DNA of 64,000 nt from Bradyrhizobium glycinis (GCF_016031655.1 NZ_JACCHQ010000014.1:62001-126000), one strand, 5' to 3'. Positions 35,367-44,404 are shown, counted from the stretch's first letter. Numbers and translations are program-made. The notes: a model not told the origin generated them from the letters alone.

Positions 35367-35637
35367 CGTCGGCGCGGCCGCCGTGCCCTCAATCGAGACA
35401 GTCTGTCGGGAGAAATGGAGGTGTACGATGGTGACATGCTGCGCCCTTGGTGATCAGGACGCGATTCTTGGGCATGACGCCTCGCGGGGAGATCGCACAT
35501 CCCCGAGCCGCGAATAAAAAGCCTAGTTGACGGGGCTGTCAACCCGCCGGCGGCGAAGGATTCCAGAAATCATCAGACGAGCGTGTGGTTTCATCTGAAT
35601 TAAGGGAACTAAGCCGACGGTTGGCGTGACGTTGGGC

Positions 35638-35781
35638 TTAATGGAGTCGCCGAGCGAGCTTCTTGATGATTTCGCGGAGATCCCTCGCATACTCTTCGAT
35701 GATCTTTCTGGCTTCCTCCAGGCGCGAAGGCTCCGGCTCCGGAACTTCCCTTTCTCGCGCCGGTCGGTCCGTATCTTTCAT
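35638..35781 (-). CDS. Small charged helical protein (47 aa)
   Basis: A 47-residue frame, MKDTDRPAREREVPEPEPSR, then LEEARKIIEEYARDLREIIK and KLARRLH. The Arg/Glu-rich amphipathic helix is of a kind I recognise from small, unstudied rhizobial proteins. It fits between two intergenic stretches and has no overlapping alternative. The upstream ribosome-binding site is weak. Function is unknown. Confidence 0.5.
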   Translation of the reverse strand: MKDTDRPAREREVPEPEPSRLEEARKIIEEYARDLREIIKKLARRLH

Positions 35782-35954
35782 GCGCTCACGATTCGAGGGG
35801 CACGGCAAGATTTGTTGAGCTAGATCAAGGTTCGCCCGCTCCGATCTTGAAATGTCCGGAGGAGTTCACGTAGACTGCCGGTCCGGGATCAAGCAGACTC
35901 CCGGCGAGACTTCGGTCCAAGTTCTGCGCAGCACGCAACACGTGGAGCCTGCGC

Positions 35955-36989
35955 ATGGATACCGAAAAGCAACCCTCTCCCCGACGTGCAGTTGCCATCC
36001 TCTCGCGAGGAGATGCGGCCGCGCGTCGAGAAGCCACCTCGAAAAACGGCCGCTTCGTTGACGTTTTCGAAGCACTCACCGCCGTCGGTGTCGAAGGGCG
36101 CGCCGCCGTCTACGACGAAAGCTTCGCCGATGCCGTCCGCGAAGAACTGCTCGCAGTGGACGGCGTGCTCGTCTGGGTTAACCCGATTCAAGACGGCCGA
36201 AACCGCGCCAGTCTCGACGCGCTGCTGCGCGACGTCGCCACGCAGGGCGTGTGGGTCAGCGCTCATCCCGACGTCATCCTCAAGATGGGCACCAAGGAGG
36301 TCCTCTATCGCACCCGCTCGATGGGCTGGGGATCGGACACGGCGCTCTATCAAACCGCCGCGGCGATGCGCGCGGAGCTGCCGGCCCGGCTCGCCACAGG
36401 TCCGCGCGTGATCAAGCGCAACCGCGGCAACGGCGGCCAGGGCGTCTGGAAGGTCGAGAAGCTGCCGACCTCCTCCATGATCAAGGTGCTGGATGCGACC
36501 AAGGACGCGCCCGAGGAACTGACGCTGGATGATTTTCTGCGGCGCTGCGCGGAGTATTTCGAGAACGGCAGCGTAATCGATCAAGCGTTCCAGCCGCGCC
36601 TGAGCGAGGGCGTGGTGCGCTGCTACATGGCGGGCGATCGCTGCGCCGGCTTCGGCCATCACAAGGTCAAAGCCCTCGTCGAGGCGCCGGCCGCGCGTTC
36701 CGAGGCGGGACCGCGGCTCTACACGTCGAACGCGGACCCGCGCTTCCAGCGGCTGCGGCGGTTGATGGAGGACGAGTGGACACCGCAGCTCACCTCGCTT
36801 TTGGAAATCGCGCCAGGGGACCTGCCCGCGATCTGGGATGCCGACTTCATGCTCGGCCAGGTCCGGGCCGACGGAAGCGACAGCTACGTGCTCGGGGAGA
36901 TCAACGTCAGCTCGGTGCATCCATACCCGGACCAGGCGCCGGCAGAGATTGCCAGGCGAGTTGCCGACCGGCTGCGGCTCAAGCTCTGA
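35955..36989 (+). CDS. Cj0069-family ATP-grasp-like protein
   Basis: A 344-residue protein resembling the Cj0069 family, which has an ATP-grasp-like fold and no established reaction. Notable segments are VLVWVNPIQDGRNRASLDAL, VWVSAHPDVILKMGTKEVLY, VIKRNRGNGGQGVWKV (the nucleotide-loop-like stretch) and DFMLGQ with VLGEINVSSVHPYP near the end. The ATG is 3 nt upstream-spaced from nothing obvious, so the start is set by homology and position. It is followed after 3 nt by an ABC ATPase and a FetB permease, implying one operon and perhaps a shared metal or peptide-ligase role. Confidence 0.7.
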   Translation: MDTEKQPSPRRAVAILSRGDAAARREATSKNGRFVDVFEALTAVGVEGRAAVYDESFADAVREELLAVDGVLVWVNPIQDGRNRASLDALLRDVATQGVWVSAHPDVILKMGTKEVLYRTRSMGWGSDTALYQTAAAMRAELPARLATGPRVIKRNRGNGGQGVWKVEKLPTSSMIKVLDATKDAPEELTLDDFLRRCAEYFENGSVIDQAFQPRLSEGVVRCYMAGDRCAGFGHHKVKALVEAPAARSEAGPRLYTSNADPRFQRLRRLMEDEWTPQLTSLLEIAPGDLPAIWDADFMLGQVRADGSDSYVLGEINVSSVHPYPDQAPAEIARRVADRLRLKL

Positions 36990-36992
36990 CGC

Positions 36993-37589
36993 ATGCTGAC
37001 GGTCAGCGGCCTCAAGCGCCTGCACATCTTCGTCTCATTCGACCTGCAGGACGGCGAGTGCGTCGCCCTGCAGGGGCCTTCGGGAGTAGGGAAGACCTTG
37101 CTGCTCCGCGCCATCGCGGATCTCGATCCCAACGAAGGAACAGTCAAGCTGGACGGCGTGCTCAGAGAGGCGATGCCGGCCCCGGCCTGGCGAAAGCGGG
37201 TAACCTACCTCGCCGCCGAGCCGGGCTGGTGGTCCGACACCGTGCAAGATCACTTCGCTGCTTGGGATGATGCCCTTCCGCTAATTGCGCGACTGGGGTT
37301 GCCGAACGAGTGCGGAGCGTGGCCGATCCAAAGGCTTTCGACAGGCGAGAGATTGCGGCTGGGACTTGCGCGGGCGCTGATGCTGCGAGCGCGGGTGCTT
37401 CTGCTGGACGAGCCGACCTCGGCTCTCGACCCTGCATCAGCCGCGGCCGTGGAATCCTTGATCGCCGAACGCATCGCGGATGGAACGAGTGTCCTCTGGA
37501 CTACCCACGACGGCGCTCAAGCCCGCCGGGTCGGGACCAGGATTTTGGTGATGAGGCCCGACGGCGGGATCGAGGAAGGCCGGCCGTGA
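36993..37589 (+). CDS. fetA: ABC transporter ATP-binding protein (FetA/YbbL-like)
   Basis: A compact 198-residue ABC ATPase. Walker A is GPSGVGKT, the signature is LSTGERLRLG, Walker B is VLLLDEPTSALD, and the H-loop His is in VLWTTHDG. Its permease partner follows with overlapping codons, as in the FetAB (YbbLM) iron exporter of enteric bacteria that protects against peroxide stress. The fetA symbol rests on that pairing, and the transported ion is inferred. Confidence 0.75.
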   Translation: MLTVSGLKRLHIFVSFDLQDGECVALQGPSGVGKTLLLRAIADLDPNEGTVKLDGVLREAMPAPAWRKRVTYLAAEPGWWSDTVQDHFAAWDDALPLIARLGLPNECGAWPIQRLSTGERLRLGLARALMLRARVLLLDEPTSALDPASAAAVESLIAERIADGTSVLWTTHDGAQARRVGTRILVMRPDGGIEEGRP

Positions 37590-38392
37590 CCTACATCCAG
37601 CTTTCGTACGGCGACCTGGTCCTACCTGCGCTTCTTGTCGTCATGGACGGCGTCTTCTCGCTTGTTCTCCGGCTCAAGCTCGAGAAGCAACTGGCTGTTG
37701 CGACGGTGCGCATGGTGGTGCAGCTCGTCCTCGTCGGATACGTGCTAACGTTCCTGTTTACCGCGGTGTCGCCGCTCTGGACCGCACTCGCCGCTCTGAT
37801 CATGGTCCTCTTCGCCTCGCGGGAGATCGTCGCGCGGCAGAGGCGGCGCCTTCAGGGCGTGTGGAAGTACGGCCTGGGCGCGGGATGCACGCTGCTCGCC
37901 GCCGGTACCGTTACGATGTTCGCGCTTCTGACGGAGCTACGACCCGATCCTTGGTATCACCCGCGCTACGCGCTGCCTTTGCTGGGCATGATGCTGGGCA
38001 ACACCATGACTGGAATAAGCCTGGGCCTGGACGTGCTGACCAACAGCCTGATGCGCGAACGAGCCGGCGTGGAAGCTTGTCTTGCGCTGGGAGGCACCCG
38101 ACATCAGGCACTGCTGCCGGTCATACGGGACGCCTTGAGAAGCGGCTTCATGCCGATCATGAACAGCATGGCCGCAATCGGCCTTGTTTCCTTGCCGGGA
38201 ATGATGACCGGCCAGATCCTTGCGGGCGTCGAGCCGGTCGATGCTGTGAAATATCAATTACTGATCATGTTCCTGATCGCGGGTGGGACCGGGCTGGGAA
38301 CGCTGGCGGCCGTCCTGGCTGGGGCACGCCTGCTCACCGATAGTCGACATCGGCTGCGTCTGGACCGCCTCACGGCGGAAAAGTCCACTTGA
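37586..38392 (+). CDS. fetB: FetB-type (UPF0014) ABC permease
   Basis: A 268-residue inner-membrane permease of the UPF0014/FetB family, starting at a GTG that overlaps the fetA stop (GTGA). About seven hydrophobic segments are visible, with family blocks LGMMLGNTMTGISLGLD, ACLALGGTRHQALLPVIRDA and VSLPGMMTGQILAGVEPVDA. Together with FetA it should form an efflux transporter, probably for iron. Intact and normal in length. Confidence 0.82.
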   Translation: MTYIQLSYGDLVLPALLVVMDGVFSLVLRLKLEKQLAVATVRMVVQLVLVGYVLTFLFTAVSPLWTALAALIMVLFASREIVARQRRRLQGVWKYGLGAGCTLLAAGTVTMFALLTELRPDPWYHPRYALPLLGMMLGNTMTGISLGLDVLTNSLMRERAGVEACLALGGTRHQALLPVIRDALRSGFMPIMNSMAAIGLVSLPGMMTGQILAGVEPVDAVKYQLLIMFLIAGGTGLGTLAAVLAGARLLTDSRHRLRLDRLTAEKST

Positions 38393-38745
38393 GCGCGCTG
38401 GGCGTGCGGCGGCCGTCTCGCTACGCGATCCTACCCCCATCGCTAATTCGATCGCTGGGGTGCAGCATCACCGGGTCGCCCGCAGCGAGCGCGGAGAGAA
38501 CCTCGGCGACCGGTTGTTTAGATGTTCGATCTGGACAGGGATGGTGGTGGCGCGCGCCCTGTCGTCGGCAAGAACAGTCCACGGGAGGCATTTCCGGAAT
38601 AAAGCGCACCGACACGGTTAAAGCATCTGGAGTGCTTCAGGTGGTCGCGTCGACGACGACCCTGTAGTCGTGATCTAGCAAGGCCAGGCCTCGGGCTGAT
38701 CCGCGAAGTGGATGGTCAGACCCGCTGTTCCTCGACACCGTGCTG
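38393..38745. other. 353-bp stretch with no supportable gene
   Basis: Open frames on both strands are short and without recognisable products. No terminator-like hairpin with a T-run is obvious after fetB. Confidence 0.4.
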
Positions 38746-38955
38746 ATGACGAGGGAACGACGCCTGCGAACCGAGTGCGAGGAGCACGGCTGGATGCAGG
38801 ACCGCACCGACCCGCACGCCCGGGAGCTGGCCTTCGACATCGCCCGCCAGGATTCCTCGACCGGCTTCTCTCCGGAGGAGGCCGTCGCCGAGATCGGCGA
38901 TGTTCTGGATTCGATCGGCGACACCTGCCCGGAGTGCCCGCCCGAGGCCGACTAA
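38746..38955 (+). CDS. Small acidic hypothetical protein
   Basis: A 69-residue acidic protein (MTRERRLRTECEEHGWMQD, then FDIARQDSSTGFSPEEAVAE and a Cys-Pro-Glu-Cys-containing tail). A GTG six bases upstream is an alternative start. The last bases overlap the end of a convergent small gene on the minus strand. No function is suggested. Confidence 0.4.
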   Translation: MTRERRLRTECEEHGWMQDRTDPHARELAFDIARQDSSTGFSPEEAVAEIGDVLDSIGDTCPECPPEAD

Positions 38956-39125
38956 GCCGTCTCGTGCGTCATGCCGCGCTCGCAGCAAGCCGAGGCACGA
39001 AGGCGAATGAGTTCGATCCGCGCCAGCGCGGCGTTGATCCATCTCTGCCGTTCAGCTCCATCGGCTTCGCCGGCGCGCTTCATGGCCGCAAACGCCTCGC
39101 GCTCGGGATCGTACTCGACGTCCAT
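38952..39125 (-). CDS. Small conserved-looking protein (57 aa)
   Basis: A 57-residue frame reading MDVEYDPEREAFAAMKRAGE, then DGAERQRWINAALARIELIR. The pattern 'FDPEREAxAAMxRA...ERxRxINxAxAW' is familiar from small Bradyrhizobium proteins of unknown role. No strong ribosome-binding site is seen. It is convergent with the gene at 38746-38955, overlapping by four bases. Confidence 0.45.
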   Translation of the reverse strand: MDVEYDPEREAFAAMKRAGEADGAERQRWINAALARIELIRLRASACCERGMTHETA

Positions 39126-39197
39126 GGGCTGAAATATAATCGCAGATCGTAAACGATCACGCAGCGAGGCGGCCGTAGGAATCCGGGGCCGCCACGA

Positions 39198-39211
39198 CCC
39201 GCGATCGCGGG
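39198..39211. terminator. Perfect 14-bp palindrome after a small gene
   Basis: CCCGCGATCGCGGG is a perfect palindrome 2 nt past the stop of the small minus-strand gene at 39213-39389. There is no T-run, so termination is only a possibility. Confidence 0.25.
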
Positions 39212-39212
39212 C

Positions 39213-39389
39213 CTAACCCTCCGGAGCGTCACGCCTCTGCTCCTCTAATCTGTCGATGAGCTGCTCGGGATCAGCCGCACCTCTGGCCGCTCCTACTGCA
39301 GAAGGCATGCGGGTAGCGCTGGCCGCCCCCGGATGGATCGCACTTTCGCAAAGGCGGCAAGGGGGGTCTTGCGCGGTGACGAATTCCAT
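39213..39389 (-). CDS. Small Cys-pair hypothetical protein (58 aa)
   Basis: A 58-residue frame with a CRLC pair near the N-terminus (EFVTAQDPPCRLCESAIHPG), which recalls a single zinc-knuckle half, and an acidic helical C-terminus (DPEQLIDRLEEQRRD). The ribosome-binding site is weak. It is divergent from the ribbon-helix-helix gene at 39432, with 42 bp between starts. Confidence 0.35.
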   Translation of the reverse strand: MEFVTAQDPPCRLCESAIHPGAASATRMPSAVGAARGAADPEQLIDRLEEQRRDAPEG

Positions 39390-39431
39390 CCATATACCAT
39401 CTGCCCAGATGGCGAAAGGATAGTAGCAACG

Positions 39432-39851
39432 ATGGCCAGCAACGTGCACGAAATCCGACCAAAGCCCTCCGACTCGGAAAAAATCACAATCAATCTTGGT
39501 TTTGTCGATCTCGGTCAGGTCGATTTGATGGTGCAGGAAGGCTTCTATTCGAACCGCACGGATTTCATCCGGACCGCTATCCGCAACCAGCTCGAACGCC
39601 ATGCCGACGTGGTCAAGCAGTCCACGGCACGAAAGAGCCTGGACCTGGGCTTGCGAAACTACAGCCGCGAGGATCTTGAGGCGGCGCGGAGGGCGGGCGA
39701 GATGCTGCACATCAATGTTCTGGGTCTCGCCACCATTGCGCAGGACGTCACGCCCGAGCTGGCCCGCGCGACGATTGCCTCGGTCTCTGTGCTGGGTGCC
39801 CTGCATGCCAGTCCGGCGATCAAGTCCGCTCTCGCCGACAGGACGAGGTAA
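39432..39851 (+). CDS. Ribbon-helix-helix regulator upstream of an esterase
   Basis: A 139-residue CopG-like protein with a ribbon-helix-helix core (SEKITINLGFVDLGQVDLMV, then YSNRTDFIRTAIRNQLERH) and a longer C-terminal domain of unknown function (EMLHINVLGLATIAQDV). The ATG at 39432 is preferred to an upstream frame extension because AAAGGA lies about 11 nt before it and homology starts there. The stop is 4 nt from the start of a PHB-depolymerase-family esterase, so it probably autoregulates that pair. Confidence 0.75.
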   Translation: MASNVHEIRPKPSDSEKITINLGFVDLGQVDLMVQEGFYSNRTDFIRTAIRNQLERHADVVKQSTARKSLDLGLRNYSREDLEAARRAGEMLHINVLGLATIAQDVTPELARATIASVSVLGALHASPAIKSALADRTR

Positions 39852-39855
39852 GGTC

Positions 39856-41028
39856 ATGTTGAACCAGGACATCATTCGCGAAGCCACTCGCCTCACACGC
39901 TCGGGCCAACTCGTCGAGGCCACCGCGCTGCTTCAGCGCATGCTTCGGGGCGAGAAAGAGCGGGGCGCTACCGCACCGATGGCCGGCCACCTCGCCCTTG
40001 CTGCAGGAAGAGAGCCGCCGACCATCGACGCCAAGGCGAACGCCGCCGAGACGAGGCGGCCGCGTCGGGCGGCCCAGCCGGCAGTGGATATCGCCAAAAA
40101 CCTCCACGGGCTCGGACTGGGAGGAGCCCTGAGGCGTGCGCCGCCTTCCATGGCGGACATCGTGCCGGATGGCGCCAGGTTCGTCGAAGGCGTCTACGCA
40201 AATGCCGCGGGAAGCCGCGCCTACCGGCTGTTCATCCCGAGCGGCTATCATGGACAGCCCATTCCGCTGGTGATCATGCTCCACGGCTGCACGCAGTCAC
40301 CGGAGGATTTCGCCGCCGGCACGCGGATGAACTTCATCGCCGAAGAACAGACCTGCTTCGTCGCCTATCCCGCGCAGCGGGCCGACGCAAACCAGGCGAA
40401 ATGCTGGAATTGGTTTCGTCCGGCCGACCAACAGCGCGGCGGAGGCGAGCCCTCACTCTTCGCCGGCATCACCCGCCAAATCATGCATGACTATTTGGTC
40501 GATCCGGAACGCGTCTACGTCGCGGGACTGTCCGCCGGGGCTGCGGCCGCGGCCGTCATGGGATCGACGTACGGCGATCTGTACGCGGCGATCGGCGTTC
40601 ATTCCGGACTGGCCTGCGGAGCAGCCAGCGACCTTCCCTCCGCGCTGATGGCCATGAAGCAAGGTGGCGGACTTGAGGCAGCGCCGAGCGACGGCCCGCC
40701 CGTGCCGACAATCGTCTTTCACGGCGATCGCGACACCACCGTGCATTCCAAAAACGGCGATCGGATCGTCCGACAGTCGATCAGCGGATCCCGCACGAAA
40801 GCCAAGGTGCATCGGGGGCGGGTACCTGGAGGACATGCCTACACTCGCACGGTCCACACCGACGCCTGCGGGCGCGGAATCCTCGAACACTGGGAAATCC
40901 ACCGAGCCGGACACGCATGGTCGGGGGGCAGCCCCGCCGGCTCCTACACCGATCCGGACGGACCGGACGCAACGAGAGAAATGCTGCGCTTCTTCCTCGA
41001 GCATTCGCTCCCACCAGGGCGGAATTGA
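39856..41028 (+). CDS. PHB-depolymerase-family esterase
   Basis: A 390-residue alpha/beta hydrolase of the PHB depolymerase / feruloyl-esterase-like family. It has the oxyanion segment LVIMLHGCTQSPEDF, the nucleophile elbow GLSAG (Ser226), the Asp-bearing IVFHGDRDTTVH and the His in GHAWSGG. The first 100 residues are a variable, Ala/Arg-rich leader with no clear signal peptide, so the enzyme may act inside the cell on polyhydroxybutyrate granules. It is coupled to the ribbon-helix-helix regulator just upstream. Activity on PHB is inferred from the family. Confidence 0.87.
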   Translation: MLNQDIIREATRLTRSGQLVEATALLQRMLRGEKERGATAPMAGHLALAAGREPPTIDAKANAAETRRPRRAAQPAVDIAKNLHGLGLGGALRRAPPSMADIVPDGARFVEGVYANAAGSRAYRLFIPSGYHGQPIPLVIMLHGCTQSPEDFAAGTRMNFIAEEQTCFVAYPAQRADANQAKCWNWFRPADQQRGGGEPSLFAGITRQIMHDYLVDPERVYVAGLSAGAAAAAVMGSTYGDLYAAIGVHSGLACGAASDLPSALMAMKQGGGLEAAPSDGPPVPTIVFHGDRDTTVHSKNGDRIVRQSISGSRTKAKVHRGRVPGGHAYTRTVHTDACGRGILEHWEIHRAGHAWSGGSPAGSYTDPDGPDATREMLRFFLEHSLPPGRN

Positions 41029-41131
41029 GGTGGCATCCGCTTTTCATCTCGGTGATGTGGGAAGCGGACGTCGCAATCGTTCTCCATCGAACGGGAGCCC
41101 GCTGGCGCTAATCGTCCGACCTTTAAGCCAA

Positions 41132-41329
41132 TCAGGTCTTCGGCTTCTGTTCCGCTGCAGCCTCTCGAGCGATCCGCTCCGCCTTCAGGCGCTCCCGGTT
41201 TGCATGGAATGCCTGTTGGTCGTGTTCATGCTCGGAGACCGGTGCCTCCGCGCGCGTGTCGCGAAACACCTTCTGGGCTTCCCGTTGGGCCGCGGTCGGC
41301 ATGCTCCGGTTTGAGGTGCGATCGCTCAT
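41132..41329 (-). CDS. Small highly charged hypothetical protein (65 aa)
   Basis: A 65-residue protein (MSDRTSNRSMPTAAQREAQK, then HEHDQQAFHANRERLKAERI) with a strong GGAGG site before the ATG. It is hydrophilic, Arg/Glu/Gln-rich and probably helical. Unknown function. Located between the esterase and Ku. Confidence 0.6.
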   Translation of the reverse strand: MSDRTSNRSMPTAAQREAQKVFRDTRAEAPVSEHEHDQQAFHANRERLKAERIAREAAAEQKPKT

Positions 41330-41487
41330 TGCTTCCTCCTTCGGGCGCAAACGGTCCTTGCGCTATGTTGCGCATTCAGACCGCCAACCTAGGGGTAGGT
41401 TTTCCCCCGGCGGGACTTTGGGGGCCCGGGGGCATGGATTCGACTCTTCGCGAACCCATTCGTTCCAATCCCTTGGTGTCTCGAAGA

Positions 41488-42411
41488 TTACGCCGACTTC
41501 CGCCGGGCTGCAGCGGGCTTCTTCGCCGCAGTTTCCTTCGCCGGCTTCCTGCCCTCGATCGACATCAGCATTTCCTTCTGGCCGGCTGCCGCCTTGCGCG
41601 GCTTCTTGGCGGGTTAGCAGCCTTCGCCGCCGCGGCCTGCTTGCCGACTGATCGGCGCAGCGCCTCCATCAAGTCGACGACAGTGCCGGTAGCAGGCTTC
41701 TCCTTCGGCGTGATCGGCTTGCCTGCCCGCTTCTTGTTGATGAGATCAATCAGCGCGGTCTCGTAGTGGTCCTCGAACTTTTCGGGCTCGAACCGCCCTG
41801 CCTTTTGGTTCACGATGTGCCTGGCGAGATCGAGCATGTCCTTCGTCACTTTGACGTCCTGGATCTCGTCGAAATATTCCTGCTCGCTGCGCACCTCATA
41901 CGGATAGCGCAGCAGCGTGCCGACGAGACCCTTGTCCAGCGGCTCAAGCGCGATGATGTGCTCGCGGTTGGTGAGCACCACGCGGCCGATCGCGACCTTG
42001 TCCATCTCGCGGATGGTCTCGCGGATCACCGCGAAGGCGTCGTGGCCGACCTTGCCGTCCGGCACGTAGGTAGTAGGGGCGGATCAGGTAGCGCGGGTCG
42101 ATATCGGACCTGTCGACGAACTCGTCGATCTCGATGGTCCGCGTGGACTCCAGCGCTATCTCCTCGAGCTCTTCCTTCGAAACCTCGATGTACTGACCCT
42201 TCTCGAGTTCATAGCCCTTGACGATATCCTCGTTCGGCACCTCGTCGCCGGTGTCGGAATCGACTTTCAGGTACTTGATGCGATGGCCGGTCTGCCGGTT
42301 CAACTGGTTGAACGAGATCTTCTCGGACTCTGACGTCGCCGGATAGAGGGCCACCGGACAGGTCACAAGTGACAGACGCAGGAAGCCTTTCCAGTTGGCG
42401 CGGGGAGCCAT
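41488..42411 (-). pseudogene. ku: Ku (NHEJ end-binding protein) with two frameshifts
   Basis: A bacterial Ku homologue, which binds double-strand ends and recruits LigD. The N-terminal frame from 42411 (MAPRANWKGFLRLSLVTCPV ... RTIEIDEFVDRSDIDPRYL) loses phase at about 42067, where an extra base splits the usual 'RPYYYVPD'. The downstream frame gives HDAFAVIRETIREMDKVAIG and TLLRYPYEVRSEQEYFDEI. A second shift near 41607 moves to KEMLMSIEGRKPAKETAAKK and the stop at 41488. All the domains are present, so it is a recent pseudogene or the assembly has two errors. Confidence 0.8.
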
Positions 42412-42599
42412 GCACGCGGTACTCCGGAGGGACGGTGCTGGATTCAAGACGAACGGAGCCTGCCGGTTCCGACATGCTCCGGGCCCGCCAACAGGAAAAT
42501 TGGCCATCTGCCCGCAGCGCCCCCAGGCACGTTCGAAAACGTCGTGAATCGCTTGTTTTCCAGGTACCTCGTGGAGCTTTTGGCCGGTATTGTGGAACC

Positions 42600-43529
42600 A
42601 TGGATGCCCTGACCCAGCCCCTCAGAGACGGGCATACTTTGGACCCGGCGGACTTGGCCGCAATGGCCGAGGCACTGAGCCGGTCACCCGACTACCGGAT
42701 CTTGCGGCGCTTGGTTGCCCGACCGACCTAGATGCCGACTGCGGGGCAAGAGGTCCGGACCGGCGTCCTGCTCGACACCGAGACGACCGGCCTCGACCAC
42801 GCGAAAGACGAGATCATCGAGCTCGGGATGGTCAAGTTCGACTACACGCCGGACGGACGGATCGTCGGCGTCAGAGACACGTTCTCCGCTTTCAACGAAC
42901 CGAGTGCGCCGATCTCCGCGGAGGTGACGGCACTCACCGGAATCACCAACGAAATGGTCGCCGGACACAAATTCGACGATGCCGCGGTCGCCGCCTTTGT
43001 CGAAAGCGGAGTCATCACGATCGCGCACAACAGCGGCTTCGACAGAAAATTCGCCGAACGCTACTGGCCCGTATTCGAGCACAAAGCTTGGGGCTGCAGC
43101 ATGAGCGAGATCGACTGGCGCAGACACGGCTTCGCGGGCTCGCAGCTTGGCTATCTCCTTAACGGAGCCGGCTACTTTCACCAGGCGCACCGGGCGGTCG
43201 ACGATTGCCACGCCTTGCTGGAGATTCTCGCGTTCGAATTGCCGACGATGGGCTCGTCCGCACTGGCGCTCCTGCTCGAGACCGCCCGCAAGCCGACAAT
43301 GCGAGTCTGGGCGGAGCAGACCGCTTTCGAGCTCAAGGACTTGCTGAAACGTAGAGGGTATCGCTGGAACGACGGGAGCGACGGGCGCCCCAAGTCCTGG
43401 TTCATAGACGTCGACGAGACCGCCCTCGACGACGAGATCGCGTTCCTGCGCAGCCAAATCTACATGCAGGACGTCGAGCCAACCGTGCAGAGGCTGACCG
43501 CTTTCACGCGATTTTCCTGCCGGGCGTGA
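42600..43529 (+). pseudogene. DnaQ-family 3'-5' exonuclease with an early in-frame TAG
   Basis: From the ATG at 42600 the frame gives 43 residues (PADLAAMAEALSRSPDYRIL), meets TAG at 42729-42731 and continues in the same frame with ATG at 42732. The catalytic part is complete after the stop: ExoI LLDTETTGLDHAKDEIIEL, ExoII TIAHNSGFDRKF and ExoIII HRAVDDCHALLEIL. Translation restarting at 42732 would give a 265-residue enzyme with the whole nuclease domain, so activity may persist. Relatives have the N-terminal leader fused without a stop. It sits between Ku and a methyltransferase, within a cluster of repair genes. Confidence 0.7.
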
Positions 43530-43538
43530 CGCGGGCCC

Positions 43539-44327
43539 TCAGGGCGTCCATCCCCGCGTTCCCAGGAGAATGCCGTGATTCCTGCCGGCAACGTTGAAAT
43601 CGTAGATCTTGAGGTCGGACCAATCGAGCTTGCCTTGAAGTTCGGCAAGGGCGCGCTTATCCAACTTCTCATACACTTGAACGGCGAAAAGGATCCGACT
43701 GGCAGGAAATGCCTCGGCGAACTTCGCGATGACCTCGGTTATGGGAGGTTCTGTTCGGCGCAGATCTAGTCCTTCCGTCTCATTCAGCGCAGTGCCCCAA
43801 GGCGGCGCCACGAAGACGATCATGGCCTCATCGGGCGCCGTATGGAGTTGCCCCATCATGAGGCGATAATCGCCGTGCTTCAGATCGATGGTCTGGTCAA
43901 GGACCGCGAGGTTTTGCTTGGTGAGCTGAAAGATCTGAGGATCGAACTCGAAGGCGATCCCGCGCGATCGCGGCACGTGCCGCAATATCCAGTACAAGGT
44001 ATTGCAAGAGCCGGCGAAAGGATCCAACACGACCCATCGCCCCCTTGCCGGAAGCGAGGCTGCGACAGCAGCGACGTCCTGCCCGATGCGGTCGGCAACG
44101 GCATCTCGGGTGCACTCGACTGCTGTCCGGCCGAGCAAGCGTACCCCTTGCGCGTACCACTGGGCCGGCGTCATGCCGTACAGCCGGATGAAGTCGGGAT
44201 CGCAGAAACTGTCGCTGCCGTATCGACGGATTTCGTCCAATGTCAGCAGCTCGTTACGTTTCGAACCGTGGAGGAGCAATGTCCGGTCATAGGGCGGCGT
44301 CTCGGAATGCTTCGAATGCTCGTTCAC
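43539..44327 (-). CDS. Class I SAM-dependent methyltransferase with PPWG motif
   Basis: A 262-residue methyltransferase. The SAM-binding motif is VVLDPFAGSCNTLYWIL, the acidic loop is GIAFEFDPQIF, and the catalytic segment is VFVAPPWGTALN, resembling the N-methyltransferase (N/D)PPW type used on RNA caps, RNA or DNA bases. The GTG at 44327 is chosen because AGGAGG lies 7 nt upstream, although the frame is open to 44411. It is downstream of another methyltransferase gene in the same direction. The substrate is unknown. Confidence 0.78.
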   Translation of the reverse strand: MNEHSKHSETPPYDRTLLLHGSKRNELLTLDEIRRYGSDSFCDPDFIRLYGMTPAQWYAQGVRLLGRTAVECTRDAVADRIGQDVAAVAASLPARGRWVVLDPFAGSCNTLYWILRHVPRSRGIAFEFDPQIFQLTKQNLAVLDQTIDLKHGDYRLMMGQLHTAPDEAMIVFVAPPWGTALNETEGLDLRRTEPPITEVIAKFAEAFPASRILFAVQVYEKLDKRALAELQGKLDWSDLKIYDFNVAGRNHGILLGTRGWTP

Positions 44328-44404
44328 GTGTGGTCCTCCTACGATCGGCGTTTCCAATTTCAGGACGCCGGCAGGCCGCCTGAACAAGTAGTCCAGGTCG
44401 AGCG

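Noticed and set aside
35889..37025. A 378-codon minus-strand open frame
   Set aside because: It is a shadow of the Cj0069-like gene on the plus strand, whose codon pattern and homology are clear.
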